NCBI RefSeq assembly: GCF_011044255.1
Contig: NZ_CP049107.1
Location: 372,001-436,000 of the forward strand
Source of the DNA: Rhizorhabdus phycosphaerae
GTDB lineage: Bacteria > Pseudomonadota > Alphaproteobacteria > Sphingomonadales > Sphingomonadaceae
Length of the DNA: 64,000 nt
Direction of reading: 5' to 3'
Shown: positions 58,252 to 64,000 of the stretch, piece by piece
Numbering within the stretch: position 1 is the stretch's first letter
How the letters are laid out: each line of letters begins with the position of its first letter
Notes under the pieces: model-generated
Database searches by the model: none
The model's input: the letters and a program-made list of their open reading frames with translations, nothing else
Told to the model about the DNA's origin: nothing
Program-made: the position numbers and the translations under genes

Positions 58252-58929
58252 TCAGAACGGCTTGACCGTTCCCAGGAAGCAGATCCCCGAGATGGTGATC
58301 CAGTACACATAAGCCATCAGGCGACCGTACAGGAATTCCCGCTCGAGCGCGGCTTCTTCGGCCGGGTTCGGACCTTCGGCCAGACGGCGGAAGCGAACTG
58401 TCCACAGGCGCATGATCCAGCGCAGGCCGAGGCCGATGCACAGGGTAAAGCCATAGAGCGTCAGCTTCGTGGCATACCAGCGCGAACCTTCGCCCGCCTC
58501 CAGCGGTCCGTGGCCGAGCAGCGAGGAGATCCCGACCACGAAGATCACCGGAATCAGAACCCAGCGGATCTTCTCGTCGAGCTTGGTCAGCATCACGCCC
58601 GTATCGGTTTCGCGCTTGATGAAAGCGCTCCAGCACAGGGCAAGCCAGCCAGCCACAAACACCCACATCGCGGTCAGGAAATTCCCGCCATAGGGCTGCA
58701 GGCCGTAGATATGGCCCATATGCAGCCCCAGCGGGAGCAACAGGATGATGCCGGTCCGCGCCAGGATGTCGATGCGATAGGCGGTTTCCATGTGCCGCCT
58801 GCGCTCCTCCATCGAGAGCTTCCGGTTGATGATGTTGTAGCTGGTCTGGAAGACCCCCCACTCGCCGCCCAGCCAATAGACCATGGAGACGATGTGGACC
58901 CAGCGCAGGATCAGTACTTCTTCCAACAA
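58252..58929 (-). CDS. Small polytopic membrane protein with YWLGG motif, copy 2
   Basis: A 225-residue membrane protein with about five helices, paralogous to 42755-43417: the shared WVHIVSMVYWLGGEWGVF motif occupies the same residues (10-27). The middle part has GHIYGLQPYGGNFLTAMWVF and a long C-terminal amphipathic stretch. The start is TTG 58929 behind AAGGGGAAAG. It lies 45 nt downstream of the helical partner gene of methyltransferase copy 2, so here the membrane protein is part of the methyltransferase operon. The function is unknown; CopD/DUF2269-like haem or metal binding is possible. Confidence 0.77.
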   Translation of the reverse strand: MLEEVLILRWVHIVSMVYWLGGEWGVFQTSYNIINRKLSMEERRRHMETAYRIDILARTGIILLLPLGLHMGHIYGLQPYGGNFLTAMWVFVAGWLALCWSAFIKRETDTGVMLTKLDEKIRWVLIPVIFVVGISSLLGHGPLEAGEGSRWYATKLTLYGFTLCIGLGLRWIMRLWTVRFRRLAEGPNPAEEAALEREFLYGRLMAYVYWITISGICFLGTVKPF

Positions 58930-58974
58930 CGACTTTCCCCTTATATGTGGAAGCCGCCACTAAGCCACTGCGCG

Positions 58975-59334
58975 TCAGCCTCGGGAGAGCCGCTCCACCC
59001 AGTCGGTGACCGGTGGATCGGGATCCTCCATGGCTTCGACCTCCTGCTGGAAGCCGCGCATGACGCGGGCGATATACGCCCTCATGGCGATGCCTCGTTC
59101 CTCGCCGGCACTCGCGCCCGGCTTGAAGTTCTCGATGGCACCCCGGCTGAGGGAGCCTTGCGCCTCCAGCAGCCGTTCAACTGTGTCCAGGCGTTCCCGC
59201 GTCACGGCCAGTTCCGCCGTCAGCGACAACGCCAGTGAATAAAGGCGGTCGACAGCCATCTCGTCGAAGAAGGCCGGCCGCCCGCCCTTGGCGCGTGCGC
59301 CCGAACGCGCGATCCAGTCGATTTCCTGCGTCAT
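58975..59334 (-). CDS. Small helical partner protein of the methyltransferase, copy 2
   Basis: A 119-residue protein of the same length as, and related to, 49068-49427. The shared core is ELAVTRERLDTVERLLEAQG, GAI and YIARVMRGFQQEVEAM. It is predicted to be helical. ATG 59334 overlaps the methyltransferase stop (ATGA), exactly as in copy 1. No known domain was recognised. Confidence 0.82.
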   Translation of the reverse strand: MTQEIDWIARSGARAKGGRPAFFDEMAVDRLYSLALSLTAELAVTRERLDTVERLLEAQGSLSRGAIENFKPGASAGEERGIAMRAYIARVMRGFQQEVEAMEDPDPPVTDWVERLSRG

Positions 59335-60563
59335 GCCGAAATCTCCTTTGCTGCTGCCTGGCTTGTCACCTGGGGTTTCCATGCCCCGTAGGCGTTCCAG
59401 ATCGCAGCGCGTCCGTAATCCTCCTCCTCGCCATCGGGCGATCCACGGAACAGGCTTTTATCTGGAACTGCTCGCACACCGGTCACAAATTGATGATCGA
59501 TCGGGAATCCGGCCTCTTCCATGACCGCCTTGAGATCGATCCCGTGCATCGCCGACCAGAAGGGCTCGTTATTGTTATAGGCATCCCAGTCGCGGATGAA
59601 CTGCTCGTAGAGCGGCATGTCGGGACCATATTGCGGCTGCTCGACGTGGAGTAGCAGGCCGCCGGGCTTCAGCACCCGCTGACACTCGGCCAAGATCCTG
59701 GGCATGGAGTCGGCCGAAAGTTCGTGCAGGAACATCGTGGTCTGCACCCAGTCGAAATGACCGTCGGGAAAGCGCGACAGATCCTCGCCACTCGCCTGAA
59801 TGAACCGGATGTTCTTCACACCCAGCCCTGCCGCGCGTGCCGCGCCATAGCGTAGAGAAGCCGCTGCCGTGTCGATCGCGATCACTTCGGCGTTGGGGAA
59901 ATGCTGCGCGAAGGGCACCGCGTTGTGGCCGACCGTGCAGCCGACGTCGAGGATGCGTTCGGGGTACCAGTCAGGCCGGTTGGCCTTGACCCAGGCGACC
60001 ACGGCCTGGCCACCCCCGTCGTTGAGACTGCCGAGCGCGCCGCCTGTCGTCGCAAAAAGGCCCACGTCGTAATTCGCCCCGACCGTCACGTCGTCAGGGT
60101 GCTCGCCGCCATGATAACCGCCGGGCTGGCAATGGATGTCCACGCAGGCAGCATAGACTGGTTGCTCAATGCCTGGGTTCAGTTCGAGGAGGCCCGATGC
60201 CTCATTGAAGGCCCTGGCCCTGGCATCGAGCGCGTCCAACTGGCGCAGCACGATCTGCCGGCCATTCTGCTGGCGCATTTCCATCGAGTTGCGTTTCAGG
60301 GCCGACCATGTCCGATGAAACGGGTCCTGGTTCATCGCCACGCGGATTTCTTCGCGGTCCTCGGGATCGCGCCGATGGATTTCCCTGAAGGCCGGCAGAA
60401 CCCGCTTCTCGTAAGCGATCCGGTTGCCCCGGCCTATGTCCCCGGAAAGATAGCGGTTGAACAGAGTGAGAAAGTTGAACCGCGCGGCCTCGTCATGGCT
60501 GGCCTCCGGCATCATCGGATGGCGCTTCAGGGCGGTATAGGGTGGCGGTAGCTTGTCCTTCAT
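59331..60563 (-). CDS. SAM-dependent methyltransferase with N-terminal helical domain, copy 2
   Basis: A 410-residue paralogue of 47818-49071. Motif I is ILDVGCTVGHNA (about 204-215), followed by AIDTAAASLRYG, QASGEDL, FDWVQTTMFLHEL and LLKPGGLLLHVEQPQYG. The N-terminal domain shows the same WSALxRxxMExRQQxGR and GANYDxGxFxTTGG...DGGGxAVV stretches as copy 1. ATG 60563 has AGGAGG directly upstream. It heads an operon with the helical partner and the YWLGG membrane protein. Box F lies about 100 nt upstream. The two copies probably methylate related but distinct acceptors. Confidence 0.87.
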   Translation of the reverse strand: MKDKLPPPYTALKRHPMMPEASHDEAARFNFLTLFNRYLSGDIGRGNRIAYEKRVLPAFREIHRRDPEDREEIRVAMNQDPFHRTWSALKRNSMEMRQQNGRQIVLRQLDALDARARAFNEASGLLELNPGIEQPVYAACVDIHCQPGGYHGGEHPDDVTVGANYDVGLFATTGGALGSLNDGGGQAVVAWVKANRPDWYPERILDVGCTVGHNAVPFAQHFPNAEVIAIDTAAASLRYGAARAAGLGVKNIRFIQASGEDLSRFPDGHFDWVQTTMFLHELSADSMPRILAECQRVLKPGGLLLHVEQPQYGPDMPLYEQFIRDWDAYNNNEPFWSAMHGIDLKAVMEEAGFPIDHQFVTGVRAVPDKSLFRGSPDGEEEDYGRAAIWNAYGAWKPQVTSQAAAKEISA

Positions 60564-60664
60564 GGGGCCTCCTTGGTTCGGAAGGTCGTTCGCGGGCCGG
60601 CGCATCAGCGCGGACGCCACGACGACGGAAACCTCACAGGACCGGGGCCAGGAATGATTGATTT

Positions 60665-60680
60665 GTATCAATATTAGAAC
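60665..60680 (-). promoter_or_regulatory. Weak AT-rich box F upstream of methyltransferase copy 2
   Basis: GTATCAATATTAGAAC on the plus strand has a GT...AATATT...AC symmetry. It matches box A if two bases are inserted after GTAT. It lies in the 182-bp divergent-free gap before the methyltransferase gene. It is weaker than boxes A, B and D. Confidence 0.4.
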
Positions 60681-60745
60681 ATAACATTTCCGAGGCAGGA
60701 TGGCGTCATCTTATGAGGCCACGGCCCGGGAGCTTGCCGAGCCGA

Positions 60746-61039
60746 TCATGCGCCCACGAGCAGAATGTCGATGTCCGCCAGCCCTTCGCGCAGGCGCTTG
60801 GCCTCCGCATAGTCAGGCGAATTGTAGAAGGACAATGCCGCTTCCCGGTTCGGCCATTCCGAAACGACCACGGATGCGCCTGCCGGTCCGCTGCCTTCGA
60901 GAACGGCGGCGCCGGGAGCGCGGATGACATAGCGGCCGCCATGCGCCTCCAATATGGCCGCAGCCTTCTGGGAATAGCCGCAGGCCATGAAGGCATCGCG
61001 ATCCCTGATCTTCGCGGTTATGACGAGCCATGCGGCCAT
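60746..61039 (-). CDS. DUF1330-family small protein
   Basis: A 97-residue ferredoxin-like barrel protein. AAWLVITAKIRDRDAFMAC, GGRYVIRAPGAAVLEG and VVSEWPNREAALSFYNSPDYAEAKRLR are the DUF1330 pattern. The family is uncharacterised and often found in catabolic loci. AAGGAG precedes ATG 61039. It is divergent from the hydantoinase genes, with the 34-bp element in the intervening region. Confidence 0.9.
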   Translation of the reverse strand: MAAWLVITAKIRDRDAFMACGYSQKAAAILEAHGGRYVIRAPGAAVLEGSGPAGASVVVSEWPNREAALSFYNSPDYAEAKRLREGLADIDILLVGA

Positions 61040-61238
61040 GATGACGCTCCTTTTCCTTGTCGGAATGGGCAATGCACGCGGGGCTCGCCGCCGTGACGGG
61101 GATATCACCGACATATCCGGTCTGCGGATGGCAGGCTATCGCCTTGCGCTTCTGGCCCGAAGCCACGGTTGTTGAACGCAGCCCTTTGTGTGCGCCAGCT
61201 GCTTCCGGAGCCGCTCGCGGGGGGTGGACGGCAGGCAA

Positions 61239-61272
61239 GAAAAGCCGCTTGGCGGATAAGTCTGTCCGAAAA
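61239..61272 (+). repeat. 34-bp element, copy 2 (direct repeat of 26599-26632)
   Basis: Thirty-two of 34 positions equal those of the copy at 26599-26632. It contains CGGATAAGTCTGTCCG and lies 86 nt before the hydantoinase A start. The equal spacing to a start codon at both sites (85 and 86 nt) favours a regulatory role, although its orientation relative to the gene is reversed. Confidence 0.7.
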
Positions 61273-61273
61273 C

Positions 61274-61289
61274 GTCCGGCGCCCCGGAC
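61274..61289. promoter_or_regulatory. Short GC-rich palindrome next to the 34-bp element
   Basis: GTCCGG-CGCC-CCGGAC forms a perfect 6-bp inverted repeat directly after the 34-bp element. It could be part of the same operator or an mRNA-leader hairpin before the hydantoinase genes. There is no equivalent at copy 1. Confidence 0.35.
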
Positions 61290-61357
61290 AGACCCTTAGC
61301 ACCAAGGCCTGGAACCAAGGCGGCGATTCCGCCGTGAGACAAGCCATCGGGGATGAC

Positions 61358-63406
61358 ATGACCTATCGACTGGGCGTGGACGTGGGCGGCACCTTCACCG
61401 ACCTGCTGTTGTTCAACCAGAGCAGCGGCGAGTTCTGGCGCAACAAGACACCTTCGACGCCACATGACAGCTCGGAAGGCATTCTCAACGGCGTCACGGC
61501 GATCTGCGAGAAGGCCGGGATCAGCCCCTCCGACGTTGAATTCTTCCTGCATGGCACCACCGTTGCCACCAACGCGGTTCTCGAAGGCAAGGGCGCGCGG
61601 GTCGGCCTGATCACCACCGATGGCTACCGCCAGGTGATGCAGATCGCGCGCAGCTTCGTGCCGGGCGGCCTGGCCGGGTGGATCGTGTGGCCCAAGCCGC
61701 AGCCCCTGGCCGCGCTGGAGGACACGATCGAGGTCCGCGGTCGCATGGATGCCCAGGGACGCGAGCTTGTACCGCTCGACGAGGAGCAGGTTCGTACGGC
61801 GCTCATCGCGTTGCGCGACAATGGTGTCGAGGCGCTGACCGTCAGCCTGATCAACGCCTATCTCAACGGAGCGCATGAGAGCCGCATCGGCGAACTCGCC
61901 GCCGAGATCATGCCCGGCGTGCCAATCTCGCTGTCGCACCAGGTCCTGCCCGAAATGCAGGAATATGAGCGCACGCTGACGACCGTCGCCAACGCCGCGG
62001 TTCGGCCGGTCGTGGGCAAATATGTCCGCAACCTCCGCGACCGCCTGCGTGGTGCGGGCATGGCCGGTTCGCTCTCGCTGCTGCGGTCGGATGGTGGTCT
62101 GATGTCGTCGGAAAAGTCCGAGGAGCATCCCGTGTCGCTGCTCATGTCAGGTCCGGCGGGCGGCGTCACCGGGGCGATCTGGGTCGGCCGCAATGCCGGT
62201 ATCAAGAACATCCTCACGCTCGATGTCGGTGGCACCTCGACCGACGTGGCGCTGATCGAGAATCTGGAGGCGCGGCGCCAGCGCACCACCGAAGTCGGCC
62301 ATCTGTCGGTTCGCGCCTCGGCGCTCGACGTCAAAACAGTCGGTGCCGGCGGCGGCTCGATCGCCTATGTGCCCGAACTGACCGGCGCGCTGCGCGTCGG
62401 CCCGCAATCGGCGGGGGCGGTTCCTGGGCCCGTAGCCTACAGCAAAGGCGGCACGCTGCCGACCGTGACCGACGCCAATGTCGTGCTCGGCTATCTGCCG
62501 GAGAACCTGCTCGGCGGCACGTTCAAGCTGGACCGCGAGGGCGCCAAGAAGGCGGTCCAGACGATCGCCGACGCGCTCGGCATCGGCCTGATGGAAGCCG
62601 CACGCGGCATCATCGATATCGTCAACGAGAATATGTTCGGCGCGCTGCGCATGATCTCCGTCCAGCAAGGCTATGATCCGCGCGACTTTGCGGTGATGGG
62701 CTTCGGCGGGGCCGGTCCGCTCCATGTCAACGCGGTCGCAAAGCTGATGGGCAGCTGGCCCGCCATCTCGCCGGTGAGCCCCGGCGTGCTCTGTGCACTG
62801 GGCGATGCGACCACCCGCATGCGCACCGAAACCGCCCGCTCCTTCAGCCGCAGGGTCGACCAGACCGACGAGGCCGAAGTTATCGCGCTGCTCGACGAGA
62901 TGGCCGCGCAGACCCGCGCAGAGCTTACTGCCGAGGGCATTTCCGATGCCGATGTCACCAGCCAGTTCGAACTCGACATCCGCTATGAGGGCCAGGCCTT
63001 CGAAGTGCCGCTGTCGATCGACGCGGAGGTTCTTCGCCGCGACGGGCTCAAGGGCGTTACCGATCGCTTCGATGCCGAGCATAAGCGCCTTTTCACCTTC
63101 AACATGGACAGCGCCCATGAACTGGTGAACCTGCGCGCGGTGGCGATGGGCCCGGCGCTCGACCTGCCGGCCCCGCCGCTCGAACAGGGCAATGGCGATC
63201 CGTCGGCCGCGAAGATCCGCGACCATGAATTATGGGCCGACGGCGCCATGGTGCCTGCGGTGATCTACGAGCGCTCCCGCCTGCGCGCCGGCGACGTCAT
63301 CCCTGGCCCCGCGATCGTCGTGGAGATGGACTCCACCACGCTGATCGAAGCCGGCTGCACCGGCACGGTGGACCATGTCGGCAACATCCTGATCCATCTC
63401 GCCTGA
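61358..63406 (+). CDS. Hydantoinase/oxoprolinase family protein, subunit A
   Basis: A 682-residue HyuA-type subunit. The N-terminal actin-like ATPase start YRLGVDVGGTFTDLLLF, FFLHGTTVATNAVLEGKGA, LDVGGTSTDVALIE and GAGGGSIAYV are the family signatures. The family opens hydantoins or 5-oxoproline with ATP, and related complexes carboxylate acetone or acetophenone. It pairs with the HyuB-type gene 11 nt downstream. ATG 61358 is chosen because similarity starts there. No third gamma-type subunit is visible before the window ends, so hydantoinase and ketone carboxylase cannot be separated. Confidence 0.92.
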   Translation: MTYRLGVDVGGTFTDLLLFNQSSGEFWRNKTPSTPHDSSEGILNGVTAICEKAGISPSDVEFFLHGTTVATNAVLEGKGARVGLITTDGYRQVMQIARSFVPGGLAGWIVWPKPQPLAALEDTIEVRGRMDAQGRELVPLDEEQVRTALIALRDNGVEALTVSLINAYLNGAHESRIGELAAEIMPGVPISLSHQVLPEMQEYERTLTTVANAAVRPVVGKYVRNLRDRLRGAGMAGSLSLLRSDGGLMSSEKSEEHPVSLLMSGPAGGVTGAIWVGRNAGIKNILTLDVGGTSTDVALIENLEARRQRTTEVGHLSVRASALDVKTVGAGGGSIAYVPELTGALRVGPQSAGAVPGPVAYSKGGTLPTVTDANVVLGYLPENLLGGTFKLDREGAKKAVQTIADALGIGLMEAARGIIDIVNENMFGALRMISVQQGYDPRDFAVMGFGGAGPLHVNAVAKLMGSWPAISPVSPGVLCALGDATTRMRTETARSFSRRVDQTDEAEVIALLDEMAAQTRAELTAEGISDADVTSQFELDIRYEGQAFEVPLSIDAEVLRRDGLKGVTDRFDAEHKRLFTFNMDSAHELVNLRAVAMGPALDLPAPPLEQGNGDPSAAKIRDHELWADGAMVPAVIYERSRLRAGDVIPGPAIVVEMDSTTLIEAGCTGTVDHVGNILIHLA

Positions 63407-63417
63407 GGACAAGCACC

Positions 63418-64000
63418 ATGCCCGCACAGATCATCCAGGCCAATCAGACCCCCTTCGCCACCGTATCGGTCGATCCGGTAACGCTCGACATCATCGAGAA
63501 TGCCCTCCGCAACGCCCGCATCGAGATGGATGCGACGCTCGTCCGCACCGCCATGTCTCCAGGCATCCGCGAGCAGGGCGACGCCTTTCCCCTCATAGCC
63601 GACCATAGCGGCAAGATGATCGTCGGCCAGTTCGGCTCCTATATCGGCCCGTTTCTCGACGGGTTCGACGGCACCGTCGAGGATGGCGATCTGATCTTCC
63701 TGTCCGATCCCTATTCGGTCGGCGGCGCCATCAGCCATTCCAACGACTGGCTGGTGCTGCTGCCGGTGTTCAAGGACGGACGGCTGATCGCCTATACCTC
63801 GATGTTCGGCCACCAATCCGACATCGGCGGCATGGTGCCCGGTTCGATGCCGATCCACGCCTCGTCGATCTTCCAGGAGGGCGTGCGCATCCCGCCGGTC
63901 AAGATCTGGAAGAAGGGCGAATATAACGAGGACCTGATCAAGCTGGTCATGCACCAGACGCGGACGCCGGACTGGTGCAAGGCGGACCTCAACGCGCTGA
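63418..64000 (+). CDS. Hydantoinase/oxoprolinase family protein, subunit B (cut by window end)
   Basis: The first 194 codons of a HyuB-type subunit. DPVTLDIIENALRNARIEMDATLVRTAMSP, GDLIFLSDPYSVGGAISHSNDW and FGHQSDIGGMVPGSMP match the N-terminal third of the family (usually about 550-600 residues). The ATG at 63418 follows the HyuA stop by 11 nt. The frame is open to base 64000. It would form the second half of the ATP-dependent ring-opening or carboxylating complex. Confidence 0.92.
   Translation, partial: MPAQIIQANQTPFATVSVDPVTLDIIENALRNARIEMDATLVRTAMSPGIREQGDAFPLIADHSGKMIVGQFGSYIGPFLDGFDGTVEDGDLIFLSDPYSVGGAISHSNDWLVLLPVFKDGRLIAYTSMFGHQSDIGGMVPGSMPIHASSIFQEGVRIPPVKIWKKGEYNEDLIKLVMHQTRTPDWCKADLNAL

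Noticed and set aside
26599-61272. Reading the 34-bp repeats as insertion-sequence ends
   Set aside because: The copies are direct and not inverted, no transposase lies beside either, and no target-site duplication was seen.

Overview
The window is a high-GC, gene-dense stretch of a sphingomonad-like alphaproteobacterium. I infer this from the two large TonB-dependent receptors, the dense operons with 4-nt ATGA/GTGA overlaps, the rich complement of aromatic-type oxygenases and flavoproteins, and the several small-molecule MFS carriers. The species cannot be named from the sequence alone. Only the first 2 kb look like core genome: the 3' part of rodA, a tRNA-Lys(CTT) and a membrane-anchored metallophosphoesterase. 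Nearly everything after that reads as accessory catabolic DNA. No transposase, integrase, rRNA or CRISPR array was seen.

Layout. At 2.1-7.9 kb there is a TonB receptor and a Rieske oxygenase alpha subunit, divergent from an AraC regulator that is followed by a lipoate-ligase-like gene. At 7.8-12.7 kb a tightly overlapping operon encodes 2-oxoacid dehydrogenase E1alpha, E1beta, a free-standing lipoyl domain, a catalytic-only E2 and a PrpE-like acyl-CoA ligase. At 12.8-26.5 kb there are an aldehyde dehydrogenase remnant, a maleate-isomerase-like protein, an FAD monooxygenase, a serine hydrolase, a four-gene operon (M24-fold hydrolase, two LLM flavoproteins, alpha/beta hydrolase), an unusual alpha/beta hydrolase with a GPH transporter, a second GPH transporter and an aldehyde dehydrogenase. 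At 26.6-29.7 kb there are a VOC protein, a cytochrome b561 and an MFS carrier.

From 29.7 to 60.7 kb the genes form what looks like one regulon: TonB receptor plus amide/imide hydrolases, an MFS carrier with a HutC-type GntR regulator, a tandem alpha/beta hydrolase plus MFS plus bicupin, a VOC/alpha-beta hydrolase/membrane protein operon, a HapK-like/SDR/MmgE operon, and a long operon (FAD oxidase, MDR, LeuC-like, LeuD-like, HMG-CoA-lyase-like, CaiB-type CoA transferase, DUF1838, metallo-hydrolase). Two copies of a methyltransferase plus 119-residue helical partner module also lie here. An AT-rich box of about 17 nt recurs in front of several of these units, including between the GntR operon and its divergent neighbour. 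The window closes with a DUF1330 gene and hydantoinase A/B genes, the latter cut by the window end.

Reading of the whole (inference): an imported compound is taken up by the TonB receptors and MFS carriers, its amide or imide bonds are opened by the isochorismatase-fold, PuuE-like and hydantoinase-type enzymes, it is oxidised by flavin enzymes, dehydrogenases and the Rieske oxygenase, and branched dicarboxylate or CoA-ester intermediates are hydrated and cleaved by the LeuCD/CoA-transferase/HMGL set. The substrate itself cannot be deduced. The parts that look undescribed are the duplicated methyltransferase/helical-partner module, the family of alpha/beta-hydrolase proteins with His in place of the nucleophile Ser, and the shared AT-rich operator.
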